In this document: positions 7,943 to 16,680 of the stretch, piece after piece
How positions within the stretch are numbered: the stretch's first letter is position 1
How the letters are laid out: each line of letters starts with the position of its first letter
Source of the DNA: Bacteroidales bacterium
GTDB taxonomy: Bacteria > Bacteroidota > Bacteroidia > Bacteroidales > F082
Assembly: GCA_017477425.1 (NCBI GenBank)
Contig: JAFUVT010000016.1
Coordinates: 62,001 to 126,000 of the forward strand
Length of the DNA: 64,000 bases
Direction: 5' to 3'
Position numbers and translations under genes: made by a program
Notes under the pieces: generated by a model
The model's database searches: none
Seen by the model: the letters and a program-made list of their open reading frames with translations, nothing else
What the model was told of the DNA's origin: nothing

Positions 7943-8971
7943 TTATTGTATCACGAACATCCGCGTCGCACCGCCCACGGTGATGAAATACATTCCACCA
8001 GGCAGGTTGGAGACATCAATCTGCTGGTTTTCTGCGGTGATATTGCCTGTCATTAGAGTTTGGCCCATAAGGTTGGTGATGCGGTAGGTTTCCGCTGGTA
8101 GAGACGTTGCGCGCAACGTCTGTACAAACAAAACGCCGCTGGTCGGGTTGGGATAGACGTTCAAGGTCGCTGAGCCTGTCGAAAGGCCGTCTTCCTCAAT
8201 GCCGTTATGGTATTCCTCATACACCTCGTCGCAGTCGCGGTCGCCGTATTTGAAGACCAGTTCTCCGTTGCGCCAATAGCAGCGGATGCCGACCACGCGA
8301 TAGCCCTTGCCCTTTTGCATCAGCCGCTCGGGGAAGAAACTGGTCATGTGGCCGATGCCGCAGAAAATAGTTCCGCTGAAGACATCATTGGCATCACTCA
8401 CGCGCAGCACCTTGATGGTGTTGCCCTCATATTCGTATTGCTCCACCGCGTCCACACGGGTCACAAGGCTCTCCGTGCCCACGGTGATTTCCCATTCGGA
8501 GCCTTCCTCGGCGCTAAAGTCGTAGAGCACAGTGAATTCCTGCAACGTCTTGTTCCACCAATACACCTTGCCGCCGCCTTCGTAGATATATTCCCGCGTC
8601 ACCTCGGCGTGCTCCCCTTTGTCGTAGAGCGTGTTGGTGCGGATGATGATTTTCACGTCCTTGTGGTTGATGACGGTGTCGGTGGCGTATTCCAGATGCT
8701 GGTAGGTCACCGTGCCGTCGTCGTTCAGGATTTCGTAGTACCATTCCGTCTTTTCAAGGGTTTTGTCGATTTTCATCTGGACATAATGGCCCACCTCCGG
8801 CCGCGACTGGAAACCTGGCTGCAACTTGACGTAGGAAGATGCCTGATATTCATGGCTTTCCGCCGAAGGGATGGGTGTGTTCAGTTCGAAGTATTCCGCC
8901 ATGTGGACTTCCTGCGCCCAAACCCAAGCGGCAGGCAGCACAAGGCAGAACAGAATCATAATTCGTTTCAT
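7943..8971 (-). CDS. Secreted protein with type IX secretion (T9SS type A) sorting domain
   Basis: A 342-residue protein with an N-terminal signal peptide (MKRIMILFCLVLPAAWVWAQ) and a C-terminal T9SS sorting domain. That domain starts at LNVYPNPTSG (near 268) and continues with YRITNLMGQTL and IDVSNLPGGMYFITV. The middle part (residues 25-255) is beta-rich and not recognised. It should be exported by Sec, then by T9SS, and attached to or released from the cell surface. Two dispersed repeats are read in frame near its C-terminal domain: the CTGAGCCTGTCGAA family at 8169-8188 (coding LSTGSA) and the GTAGAGACG palindrome at 8098-8125 (coding VQTLRATSLP). It lies 12 nt downstream of the YadA-head-like gene and is probably cotranscribed. 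Confidence 0.85.
   Translation of the reverse strand: MKRIMILFCLVLPAAWVWAQEVHMAEYFELNTPIPSAESHEYQASSYVKLQPGFQSRPEVGHYVQMKIDKTLEKTEWYYEILNDDGTVTYQHLEYATDTVINHKDVKIIIRTNTLYDKGEHAEVTREYIYEGGGKVYWWNKTLQEFTVLYDFSAEEGSEWEITVGTESLVTRVDAVEQYEYEGNTIKVLRVSDANDVFSGTIFCGIGHMTSFFPERLMQKGKGYRVVGIRCYWRNGELVFKYGDRDCDEVYEEYHNGIEEDGLSTGSATLNVYPNPTSGVLFVQTLRATSLPAETYRITNLMGQTLMTGNITAENQQIDVSNLPGGMYFITVGGATRMFVIQ
8098..8125. repeat. GTAGAGACG palindrome inside a T9SS gene
   Basis: A 28-bp near-perfect palindrome (GTAGAGACGTTGCG and its complement, with one change) of the same family as 32971, 35861, 54119 and 57305. Here it is part of a reading frame. Confidence 0.85.
8169..8188. repeat. CCTTCGACAGGCTCAG-family repeat inside a T9SS gene
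   Basis: GCTGAGCCTGTCGAAAGGCC, the family core on the opposite strand, read in frame just before the sorting domain. Confidence 0.8.
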
Positions 8972-8983
8972 AAGGCATTGGGG

Positions 8984-9997
8984 TTATTGGTTTTCCAATT
9001 GTTCGATTCGCTCCTGAAGGGCTTCGATAAGTTGTTGTTGCTCAACGGTGTAAAGCGTCAACTCCTCGATTTTCTTCAGCAGCATCTTCTGCATCTCCAC
9101 CACATTGACGCCATTCGCTTCCACCTCTTCGGCCGACGGGATTTCGGGCAGGTGGCTGTTTTGCTCGATGTAGGACTGCAAGTCGCGAAGCGACATCAGC
9201 GTGTGGTCCTTGCCGAAGACGTAATCTGGCCAGTCCTCCACATTGAGGATGAGCACCTCGTCGGTGATGATGCCACCGTCCACCGCAAGGGCATAGCCAT
9301 TAACCGTGTTAGTGGTATTCACTCCAACCTTCCCCGTGAGCGTCACCCTCGATCCTTCAAGGCTCAGCGGCTTGGCTCCGGCGGTGATGTTCATCGCGCC
9401 GTTGGTGCCGACGGAGATTTTATGGTTCTCATCTTTAAGTTGGATGAAAGCACTTCGGTACGCTGGTTGTTTGGATTCAAGGATGATACCTACATCTTCC
9501 ATTGCATCACCCATAATGTGAAGTTTGGCCTGCGGGTCTGTCATATCACCGATACCGATTTTTCCCGTGCGGTTTTCAATGTTTTGGCCTGTGATGAACA
9601 GCGTGGGCAAATTGCTTCCATAGCCCATCATAATGCCGTTTTTGTCGTTGAGCAAAGGTTTTGAATTACTGTATCCCCGGCCAATGGTGATGCTGTAAGC
9701 CGATTGGCTCTTCGTGTACATACCGATTGCCATTGAGTTGATGTTTTCAGCAGTACTACCGTAACCCATCGCAAAGGAAGTTAATCCCGTGGCATTACAC
9801 CACCATCCTGCGGCAAAGGAATTGTTTCCAGTGGCTCTATTGTTGGTGCCGATGTTTGAGGAAGCCCCTTCCGGCGAGGAATAGCCTCCATTTACGTGGA
9901 TACCAAGCGTATCCTGGGTTTGAGCCTGAACGCTCATTCCGAAAACCACGGCGATGATGGCCATGATGATGCTTTTTCTGTTGATGTTGTTTGTCAT
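8984..9997 (-). CDS. Surface protein with YadA-head-like repeats and tail-fiber-type C-terminus
   Basis: A 337-residue protein with a signal peptide (IIMAIIAVVFGMSVQAQ). Residues 45-110 hold several 14-16-residue YadA/Hia-head-like repeats (NNRATGNNSFAAGWW, NATGLTSFAMGYGSTAENI, NSMAIGMYT), which form left-handed beta-rolls in trimeric adhesins. The C-terminal third has the YVFGKDHTLMSLRDLQSYIE and SHLPEIPSAEEVEANGVNV segments typical of Bacteroidota tail-fiber-like proteins. It ends in a coiled coil (KKIEELTLYTVEQQQLIEAL). It is probably a trimeric surface or secreted fibrous protein. It has no T9SS domain of its own but precedes the T9SS gene by 12 nt. Confidence 0.75.
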   Translation of the reverse strand: MTNNINRKSIIMAIIAVVFGMSVQAQTQDTLGIHVNGGYSSPEGASSNIGTNNRATGNNSFAAGWWCNATGLTSFAMGYGSTAENINSMAIGMYTKSQSAYSITIGRGYSNSKPLLNDKNGIMMGYGSNLPTLFITGQNIENRTGKIGIGDMTDPQAKLHIMGDAMEDVGIILESKQPAYRSAFIQLKDENHKISVGTNGAMNITAGAKPLSLEGSRVTLTGKVGVNTTNTVNGYALAVDGGIITDEVLILNVEDWPDYVFGKDHTLMSLRDLQSYIEQNSHLPEIPSAEEVEANGVNVVEMQKMLLKKIEELTLYTVEQQQLIEALQERIEQLENQ

Positions 9998-10030
9998 GAT
10001 GTTATTGTTTTGATTGTTAATTGTTTAATT

Positions 10031-11509
10031 TCAAATCGCATTCACGATTTCCTCAAAGGTGCGGTTGTCGTCCACGAGGTTCATTTTCATTTGCTTGATG
10101 CGCGTCTTACGCTTGTAGTAGGACTCGGTTTGGGTGTCCAACAAAATGGAAATCACTTGGTTGGAGAAACCGTTTTTGGAGAGGCAACAGATGCGCACGT
10201 CCCATTTGTTGAGTTTGGGATAGAGGCCGAGCAGGCGTTGCGAGAAGCCGTCATAGACCAAGTCGGTGAGGCTGATGAAGTCGGCCCAGTCGTCGTCGCT
10301 CAACTCGAAACTGAGCGAGTCGGAGGTCACCTGCTCGGCAAGAGCTTGCGCCGTGGCGTAAATCTTGTTGCGTCCCATGATTTTGCTGGTCATCAGCAGG
10401 TCCTTTTGCGAGAGCGTCTGACGGTCGCGACGCAGTTCGTCGTTGGTGCGGATGAGGTTCTCCATATCGCTCACCAGCTCGTGGATGCGGTTTTGGTCGC
10501 GCTCCACCTGAGTTTGGAATTGCGCCACGGCGACCTTATGGTCGCTCACCTTTTTCCTCACAATCAACACGATGACCATCAGCGCAATCACCGCTGCGGC
10601 GATGATGAGCCACAGCTTGAGGCTGCGGTTACGGAGCAACAGCTCCATCTCGCTCTTTTGCGCCTTCAGTTCGTACTCGGCCTTGAGGCGTTGCAGGTTC
10701 TCGCTGCTGTGTTCTTGGTCGCTTTGCATCATGTATTGGGTGAAAAGGTCCTGATACTCCATAGCTTGCGCGAGGTCGCCTTCGTTGTAGGCGATGGCGT
10801 AAAGCGTTTGGTAGACCGACATCTTCAGTCCGGCGCGCTCGCTGCGAAGGGCTTCGTTGAGGTGGGTTTTCGCCTTGGCGTAATCGTCAGTGTAGTAATA
10901 GAGTACGCCCAAAGTCATATTGGCGATGTCGAGGTCGTTGTCCTCCAACCCGCCTTGGATGGCGCGGCTGACGCAGTCGATGGCTTTGGCATAGTTGCCC
11001 GTGGGCAGGTAGTAGTCGCGGCCCAATTCGAGGTTGAGGTCGTTGAGCATCGCCTCGTCATTTAATAAGGTGGCAATGCAGAAGGCCGAGTCGTAGAACT
11101 GCTTGGCTTGGGCAAACTGCTCCAGCGCGTTCGCCACGCGACCGCTGTTGCGGTAGGCACCCATCAGGTCGATGGAGTCGCCAAGTTGCTTGAAGTCGGC
11201 GATGGCTTCGCGGTGCATCTTGAGGGCATCGTCGAAAAGGCCGTGTTTGTTGTACATCGCGCCGAGGTTGTCCTTGAGTTGACCCTCTAAAAGAAGGCTT
11301 TCGGCGTTCTTTTCGCCGTGACCGAGCAGGTCGAGGGCTTGCAGGAAACACTCGGCGGCCTCCTCCGAGAGGCGTTGGGCGCGCAGCTCCACACCTTTAT
11401 TATATAAGGTGCGTGCGCGCTCGGTGCGCTTGGCTTGGGTGTCGCAGGCGACCAGTGCCACGCCAAGGACGAGGGTCGTTAGGATTAGGAATTTTGTTTT
11501 TGCTTTCAT
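10031..11509 (-). CDS. TPR-containing membrane regulator with C-terminal HTH-like domain
   Basis: A 492-residue protein. The N-terminal signal has a lipobox-like VALVACD. Residues 30-290 are tetratricopeptide repeats (ARTLYNKGVELRAQRLSEEA, LGAMYNKHGLFDDALKMHRE, LGVLYYYTDDYAKAKTHLNE). One transmembrane helix (LWLIIAAAVIALMVIVLIV) follows near residue 305, then a coiled coil. The cytoplasmic C-terminal domain (YPKLNKWDVRICCLSKNGFS, then ISILLDTQTESYYKRKTRIK) resembles a LuxR-type helix-turn-helix variant. This architecture is frequent in Bacteroidota one-component sensor-regulators. Signal and targets are unknown. It lies upstream of the two surface-protein genes on the same strand with a 33-nt gap, so it may regulate them. 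Confidence 0.75.
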   Translation of the reverse strand: MKAKTKFLILTTLVLGVALVACDTQAKRTERARTLYNKGVELRAQRLSEEAAECFLQALDLLGHGEKNAESLLLEGQLKDNLGAMYNKHGLFDDALKMHREAIADFKQLGDSIDLMGAYRNSGRVANALEQFAQAKQFYDSAFCIATLLNDEAMLNDLNLELGRDYYLPTGNYAKAIDCVSRAIQGGLEDNDLDIANMTLGVLYYYTDDYAKAKTHLNEALRSERAGLKMSVYQTLYAIAYNEGDLAQAMEYQDLFTQYMMQSDQEHSSENLQRLKAEYELKAQKSEMELLLRNRSLKLWLIIAAAVIALMVIVLIVRKKVSDHKVAVAQFQTQVERDQNRIHELVSDMENLIRTNDELRRDRQTLSQKDLLMTSKIMGRNKIYATAQALAEQVTSDSLSFELSDDDWADFISLTDLVYDGFSQRLLGLYPKLNKWDVRICCLSKNGFSNQVISILLDTQTESYYKRKTRIKQMKMNLVDDNRTFEEIVNAI

Positions 11510-11530
11510 AGGCTATACTTTTTTCTGTCG

Positions 11531-11599
11531 GGGCCTTCGACAGGCTCAGGCACCCTCAACTCTCGTATAAGCCAAGGTCCCTGAGTTTGTCGAAGGGCC
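11531..11599. repeat. Inverted pair of CCTTCGACAGGCTCAG-family repeats
   Basis: One copy at 11531-11554 and an inverted copy at 11576-11599 (CCCTGAGTTTGTCGAAGGGCC) face each other across 21 bp and could fold into a large hairpin upstream of the TPR gene. The rest of the 304-bp gap up to fusA holds only AT-rich sequence, in which the 15-mer AAAATTTTGTCCCTA occurs twice (about 11658 and 11732), plus the fusA terminator. Confidence 0.85.
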
Positions 11600-11760
11600 G
11601 AAACACATTGCAAAAATATAGAGAAAAAACGCTTGTCAAGAGGTTTTTGGAGGCCTCAAAAATTTTGTCCCTATATTTTTGGCTTATCCGATTTTATTTC
11701 ATTGAAACACAACGAAGTAGTATTTTGATGGACAAAATTTTGTCCCTATGAAAATTGCAA

Positions 11761-11792
11761 AAAAATGGGGCATTGTCAGCCGACAACGCCCC
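11761..11792 (-). terminator. fusA intrinsic terminator
   Basis: An 11-bp stem (GGGGCATTGTC / GACAACGCCCC, one G-T pair), loop AGCC at 11767-11792, followed on the minus strand by a T-run (the A-run before 11766). It lies 21 nt after the fusA stop. Confidence 0.9.
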
Positions 11793-11813
11793 AAATTCGA
11801 TGCAATATAACCA

Positions 11814-13883
11814 TTATTCCTTCTGGTTCCGTTCCTTCACAATCTCCTCCTGTCTGTCCTTCGGAGTCGGCATATACTGGTGGAACTCCATCGAGTAGTT
11901 GGCGCGGCCCGAGGTGAGGTTGCGCAAGGCGGTGGCGTAGCCAAACATCTCCATCAGCGGGACGAAAGCATCCAACTTCTGTGAGCCTTTGCGGAAACGG
12001 CGCATGGCCTCGATGCGACCACGACGTTTGTTGAGGTCGCCGGTCACATTGCCGATGTAGTCGTCAGGCGTGTTGATTTCCACCTTCATCACCGGCTCAA
12101 GCAACACGGGACTGGCTTTCATGAAGGCCTGCTTGAAGCACATTTGGGCGCAGAGTTGGAAGGCCATATCGCTGGAATCGACGGGATGTGAGCTGCCGTC
12201 CACGAGGACGCACTTCACATCCACCACGGGATAACCAGCGAAAGGACCTTTGTTCATGGCCGCAGCCAGACCCTTCTGCACCGACGGGATGTATTCCTTC
12301 GGAATCACGCCGCCCTTGGTGATGTCGACGAACTCGAAGCCGTTGCCTGGATTGGGCTCGAAGCGGATGACGGTGTGGGCGAACTGGCCCTTGCCGCCGG
12401 TCTGCTTGGCGTACTTGTAGTTGCACTCGAACGGCGCGGTGATGGTCTCGCGGAACGACACCGAAGGCGCGCCCACCGTGACCGGCACCTTGAACTCTTC
12501 CTTCAGGCGGTCGACGATGATTTCCAAGTGCAGCTCACCCATGCCCGCGATGATGGTCTCTTCTGTCTCCTCATCGAAGTGGGCGCGGAACGACGGGTCT
12601 TCGTTGCAGAGCTTGGCCAAGGCCTCGCCCAGTTTGTTGCGGTTCTTTTTATCGTCGAGGTTCACCTTCATCTCGATGACCGCAGGCGGGATGTTGATGG
12701 ATTCCAGCAAGATAGGCTGGTTCTCATCACACAGTGTGTCGCCCGTCTTCGTGTATTTCATACCCACGAGAGCCACAATTTCGCCTGCACCAGCCTCAGT
12801 GATTTCCTCGCGCTCCTTCGCCTTAATGCGGAAAATGCGACCCACGCGCTCGCTCTTGGTCTTGTTAGTATTGTAGACGCTCATGCCGTTCACCAGCTTG
12901 CCGCTGAAGATGCGGATGAAGGTCTGCTGGCCCACATACGGGTCGTTGATGAGCTTGAAGGCCAAAGCCGAAAATGGCTCGTTTTCAGAGGGATTGCGCT
13001 GGTAGGTCTTCTCCTCGTTGGCGGGGTCGTGCGCGATGACGGCACCCAAGTCCTTCGGCGAAGGCAGGTAGTCGACGATGGCGTCCAGAAGGAGCTGGAT
13101 ACCTTTGTTCTTATAGGCCGCACCGCAAAGCACCGGCACCATCATCAGTTTGATGGTGGCCGTGCGGATGGCAGCCATCAGCTTGTCGGTCGGGATTTCC
13201 TTGTCCTCGAGATAGAGTTCCGCGATTTCGTCGTCCAGGTCGGCGACCTTCTCGATGAGGTTGCGACGGGCTTCCAAGGCCTGCTCCATCATATTCTCCG
13301 GAATGGGACCAACAATGCGTTCCTTTTCGACAAAACGCACTGAATTCATCTGCACCAAATCAATCATACCTTCAAATGTGGCCTCGGCCCCGATGGGCAA
13401 ATGCAGCGGCACGGCATTGGCACCCAAATACTTGTGCATTTGGTTGACGACCTCGGCGAAGTCGGCACCCGTGCGGTCCATCTTGTTGACGAAGGCGATG
13501 CGCGGCACGCGGTATTTGTCGGCTTGGTTCCATACCGTCTCCGACTGCGGCTCGACGCCACCCACGGCGCAGAACACCGCCACCATGCCGTCGATGACAC
13601 GCAGCGAGCGTTCCACCTCGACGGTGAAATCGACGTGGCCGGGAGTATCGATGAGGTTGATTTGATAGCCGTTCCAATGCGCGGTGATGGCCGCCGAAGC
13701 GATGGTGATGCCGCGTTCCTGCTCTTGTTTCATAAAGTCCATGGTGGCTTGTCCATCATGCGTTTCACCCACCTTACGGTTGACGCCCGTGAAGAACAGG
13801 ATGCGTTCCGAAACTGTAGTTTTTCCAGCATCGATATGCGCAGCGATACCGATGTTTCTCAATTTTGAAATGTTTAAACTCAT
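11814..13883 (-). CDS. fusA: Translation elongation factor G
   Basis: EF-G (689 residues, usual length) catalyses GTP-dependent translocation and, with RRF, ribosome recycling. All GTPase motifs are present: G1 AHIDAGKTT (residue 15 on), switch I/G2 [11 protein letters not shown]3 DTPGHVDF and G4 NKMD, then the domain II beta-barrel. Domain IV with its C-terminal part ([20 protein letters not shown]) and domain V ([16 protein letters not shown]) follow. The gene is monocistronic: its own promoter lies at 13941 and a strong terminator follows. It is not beside rpsL/rpsG or tuf. Bacteroidota often carry an additional EF-G paralogue, so this copy need not be the str-operon one. Confidence 0.97.
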   Translation of the reverse strand: MSLNISKLRNIGIAAHIDAGKTTVSERILFFTGVNRKVGETHDGQATMDFMKQEQERGITIASAAITAHWNGYQINLIDTPGHVDFTVEVERSLRVIDGMVAVFCAVGGVEPQSETVWNQADKYRVPRIAFVNKMDRTGADFAEVVNQMHKYLGANAVPLHLPIGAEATFEGMIDLVQMNSVRFVEKERIVGPIPENMMEQALEARRNLIEKVADLDDEIAELYLEDKEIPTDKLMAAIRTATIKLMMVPVLCGAAYKNKGIQLLLDAIVDYLPSPKDLGAVIAHDPANEEKTYQRNPSENEPFSALAFKLINDPYVGQQTFIRIFSGKLVNGMSVYNTNKTKSERVGRIFRIKAKEREEITEAGAGEIVALVGMKYTKTGDTLCDENQPILLESINIPPAVIEMKVNLDDKKNRNKLGEALAKLCNEDPSFRAHFDEETEETIIAGMGELHLEIIVDRLKEEFKVPVTVGAPSVSFRETITAPFECNYKYAKQTGGKGQFAHTVIRFEPNPGNGFEFVDITKGGVIPKEYIPSVQKGLAAAMNKGPFAGYPVVDVKCVLVDGSSHPVDSSDMAFQLCAQMCFKQAFMKASPVLLEPVMKVEINTPDDYIGNVTGDLNKRRGRIEAMRRFRKGSQKLDAFVPLMEMFGYATALRNLTSGRANYSMEFHQYMPTPKDRQEEIVKERNQKE

Positions 13884-13940
13884 TATTTTATCTGATTATC
13901 AATACTTTGCAAACAAAATCCCGCTTTTTGATTCGGGGTG

Positions 13941-13970
13941 CAAAGGTACGGAAAATTTTTGAAGTGACAA
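13941..13970 (-). promoter_or_regulatory. Promoter of fusA
   Basis: -7 box TACCTTTG at 13941-13948 and -33 TTG at 13968-13970 on the minus strand, about 19 bp apart, 58 nt upstream of the fusA ATG. Confidence 0.7.
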
Positions 13971-14010
13971 TTATGGACAAGTTTCGGGTGAATCTTCATA
14001 GGGATTTTAC

Positions 14011-14018
14011 TATTTTTG
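14011..14018 (+). promoter_or_regulatory. -7 promoter box for the nqr operon
   Basis: TATTTTTG ends only 8 nt before the nqrA ATG at 14027, so a transcript from this box would have an extremely short leader or none. Confidence 0.55.
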
Positions 14019-14026
14019 CAACGGAA

Positions 14027-15493
14027 ATGTCAGATACGATTACCATAAGAAAAGGGTTGGACCTTCCAATCAGTGGGGCGGCGGAATTGCGCCTCACCGA
14101 TGCAAGGAGCACGAACACATACGCCGTAAAACCCACTGATTTCGTTGGACTTACACCACGATTGATGGTAGAAGAAGTGCAAATAGTTCGGGTAGGCGAT
14201 GCCTTGTTTTGCGACAAGCAGGACGAGCGCATACGCTTCACTTCGCCCGTTGACGGACGCGTGAAAGCCATCGTGAGAGGTGAGAAACGCAAACTGTTGG
14301 AAGTGGTTGTTGAGACGGATTGCAAATCCGCAGGTTCGACGGGCTCGGATTGCAAATCCGAGCCAACTGCTGAAAAATTACCCGAAACCGCAAACAAGAT
14401 TAAATCGGCGATGCTGCAATGCGGCCTCTGGCCGATGCTGCGTCAGCGACCTTTCGGCACGGTGGCGCGTCCCGACGACAATCCTAAAGCCATCTTCGTG
14501 AGTGCCTTCGACAGCGCGTCACTGGCTCCTGATTATGATTTCCTGCTGCAAGGCAGGGAGACTTGGTTCGCCAAAGGCCTGGAAGCCTTGACGAAATTGA
14601 CTGATGGCAAGGTGCATGTTTGTTTCAGGCCAGGGCAAAGGCTTGCTAGTCTGGATTGCTTCGTTCCTCGCAATGACGCAAAGCGTCAAGTGGTAATCCA
14701 CTACATCAAAGGTCCGCACCCCGCCGGAAATATCGGTACGCAAATCGCCCACATCGACCCTATTAATAAAGGTGAAGTGGTTTGGACAATGAACGCGCAG
14801 GATGTGGCGGTGCTCGGCGAGTTGGTCGGCACGGGCGTGTATCGCCCCGAAAAGGTGGTGTCCGTCGCCGGACCGCAGGCCAAGAACCCGCATTATTACA
14901 GGATTATCCAAGGAGCGTGCGTGGAAAGTCTGCTGGCGGGACAGTTCCCCAATGCGGATTATCCCAAAATGGAGACGGAAACACCCGAAAAAGGTTATCG
15001 CATCATTTCTGGTAACATCCTGAGTGGCACACAGATAGCACACGATGGCTTCGTCGGCGCATACGACAGCCTCATCAGCCTCCTCCCCGAAGGAAACTAT
15101 TACGACTTCATGGGCTGGCTGATGCCCGGCTTCAAGAAATTCAGTTTCTCGAGGACTTTCCTCAGCGGCTTTATGCCGCCCAGCTCATTCAAGCCCTTGG
15201 GCATACAATTGCCTCGTTTTGAGCGTTTTTGGAAGTTCGACACCAATACGCACGGCGAGGAGCGTCCCTTGGTCTTCACGGGTAACTTCGATCGGGTCTT
15301 TCCCTTCGACATCTATCCTATCCAACTCATCAAGGCCTGCATCGTCGGCGACATCGAACTGATGGAGAACCTCGGCATTTATGAAGTTGAGCCAGAGGAC
15401 TTTGCCCTTTGCGAGTTTATCGACACTTCGAAAACGGAAATCCAGGTCATCATTCGTGAGGCGCTGGAAAAAATAAGAAAGGAGACGCTCTGA
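14027..15493 (+). CDS. nqrA: Na+-translocating NADH:quinone reductase subunit A, with two repeat-encoded inserts
   Basis: NqrA is the peripheral cytoplasmic subunit of the six-subunit Na+ pump, involved in quinone binding. I chose the ATG at 14027 because the N-terminus ITIRKGLDLPISG is the conserved NqrA start; the open frame upstream overlaps fusA and is non-coding. Other recognisable parts are the HIDPINKGEVVWTMNAQDVA, SVAGPQAKNPHYYRI and FTGNFDRVFPFDIYPIQL segments. At 488 residues it is about 40 longer than typical NqrA (around 450). The excess fits two inserts read from dispersed repeats: residues about 97-112 (TDCKSAGSTGSDCKSEP) and about 205-220 (RLASLDCFVPRNDAKRQ), the second just before the conserved KGPHPAGNIG. 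Its stop overlaps the nqrB start (TGATG). Confidence 0.95.
   Translation: MSDTITIRKGLDLPISGAAELRLTDARSTNTYAVKPTDFVGLTPRLMVEEVQIVRVGDALFCDKQDERIRFTSPVDGRVKAIVRGEKRKLLEVVVETDCKSAGSTGSDCKSEPTAEKLPETANKIKSAMLQCGLWPMLRQRPFGTVARPDDNPKAIFVSAFDSASLAPDYDFLLQGRETWFAKGLEALTKLTDGKVHVCFRPGQRLASLDCFVPRNDAKRQVVIHYIKGPHPAGNIGTQIAHIDPINKGEVVWTMNAQDVAVLGELVGTGVYRPEKVVSVAGPQAKNPHYYRIIQGACVESLLAGQFPNADYPKMETETPEKGYRIISGNILSGTQIAHDGFVGAYDSLISLLPEGNYYDFMGWLMPGFKKFSFSRTFLSGFMPPSSFKPLGIQLPRFERFWKFDTNTHGEERPLVFTGNFDRVFPFDIYPIQLIKACIVGDIELMENLGIYEVEPEDFALCEFIDTSKTEIQVIIREALEKIRKETL
14316..14364. repeat. Double GGATTGCAAATCC palindrome inside nqrA
   Basis: CGGATTGCAAATCCG occurs at about 14317-14330 and again at 14346-14360, linked by a CAGGTTCGACGGGCT spacer. 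The whole block is in frame and expands NqrA. Confidence 0.85.
14649..14680. repeat. GGATTGCTTCGTTCCTCGCA repeat inside nqrA
   Basis: The core GGATTGCTTCGTTCCTCGCA plus ATGACG, a motif I know as dispersed copies in many bacterial genomes, is translated as LDCFVPRNDA in NqrA. Confidence 0.75.
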
Positions 15494-16680
15494 TGTTCAA
15501 GAATCTGCGTTCTTTCATCGACAAAATCAAGCCGAACTTCGTGGAAGGCGGCAGGTTCCCTTGGCTGCAATCGACCTTTGAAGCCTTTGAGACCTTTGCC
15601 TTCACGCCCGACAAGGTCACCCAGCAAGGCAGCCACGTGCGCGACGCCATCGACCTGAAGCGCGCCATGATCATCGTGGTCATCGCCCTCGTTCCCGCCA
15701 TGCTCTTCGGCATGTGGAACATCGGCTACCAAACGGCTTTGCATTCAACGGATTGGCCATACGCATTAGGCTCTGCCGCAAGTTTTTGGTATTGCCTTTG
15801 GTTCGGTTTTTTGCGGATGCTGCCTATGCTGGCGGTGTCGTATATCGTCGGACTCGGCATCGAATTCACCTTCGCCCAAATCCGCCACCACGAGGTGAAC
15901 GAAGGTTTCTTGGTCACGGGCTTCATCATCCCGATGATTGTGCCCGTTACAACACCTTTGTGGCAACTCGCACTCGCCACGGCTTTTGCCGTCATCATCG
16001 GCAAGGAAATCTTTGGCGGCACGGGAATGAATTTCCTCAATCCCGCATTGGTGGCTCGGGCGTTCTTGTTCTTCGCCTACCCCACGCGCATGTCGGGCGA
16101 CCAAGTCTGGATTGCCAATGACCTTTGGGGCACCAATGCCATTGCGGGTGCCACGCCTTTGGGCGAACTGGCCGCTGGGATGCGACCCTCAGCCTCTGTT
16201 TTGGATATGTTCATCGGCACCATACCGGGTTCCACCTGTGAAACATCCGTTATTGCGGTCGCACTCGGTGCGACCCTACTGCTGATTACAGGCATTGCCA
16301 GTTGGCGCATCATGCTCAGCGTCGTTTTGGGCGGCGGACTGATGGGTCTGCTGTTCAACGCCATCGGAGCCAACGATTATATGCAACTGCCGTTCTATTA
16401 TCATTACCTGATGGGTGGCTTCATGTTTGGCGCGGTCTTCATGGCCACCGACCCTGTGACGGCTGCACAAACTAACATCGGGAAATGGATTTACGGCTTC
16501 CTCATCGGCGCCTTTGCCGTGATGCTGCGCGTTGTCAATCCAGCTTATCCCGAAGGCATGATGCTCAGCATATTGCTGATGAACTGCTTCGCGCCGCTCA
16601 TCGACCATTGCGTCGTGGCCCGCAACATCAAAATGCGCCAAAAACGCGCCATTGCTCACGCTAAAACCTCGGCAAAATGA
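15493..16680 (+). CDS. nqrB: Na+-NQR subunit B
   Basis: An integral membrane subunit of 395 residues that carries a covalent FMN and riboflavin and lies on the Na+ path. After a polar N-terminus with RDAIDLKRAMIIVVIALVPA it has about ten hydrophobic helices. The signature GGTGMNFLNPALVARAFLFF is near residue 175 and the flavin-attachment region contains AGATPLG (near 217), where the Thr is the expected acceptor. The RnfD/NqrB pattern GGFMFGAVFMATDPVTAAQT is near 315. The gene starts one base before the nqrA stop ends and overlaps nqrC by 4 nt (ATGA), so the operon is translationally coupled. Confidence 0.96.
   Translation: MFKNLRSFIDKIKPNFVEGGRFPWLQSTFEAFETFAFTPDKVTQQGSHVRDAIDLKRAMIIVVIALVPAMLFGMWNIGYQTALHSTDWPYALGSAASFWYCLWFGFLRMLPMLAVSYIVGLGIEFTFAQIRHHEVNEGFLVTGFIIPMIVPVTTPLWQLALATAFAVIIGKEIFGGTGMNFLNPALVARAFLFFAYPTRMSGDQVWIANDLWGTNAIAGATPLGELAAGMRPSASVLDMFIGTIPGSTCETSVIAVALGATLLLITGIASWRIMLSVVLGGGLMGLLFNAIGANDYMQLPFYYHYLMGGFMFGAVFMATDPVTAAQTNIGKWIYGFLIGAFAVMLRVVNPAYPEGMMLSILLMNCFAPLIDHCVVARNIKMRQKRAIAHAKTSAK

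Noticed and set aside
8207..9664. A 485-codon plus-strand open frame opposite the T9SS and fibre genes
   Set aside because: It spans two real minus-strand genes, including their stop/start gap, has a His/Val/Phe-rich shadow composition and no promoter or domain.
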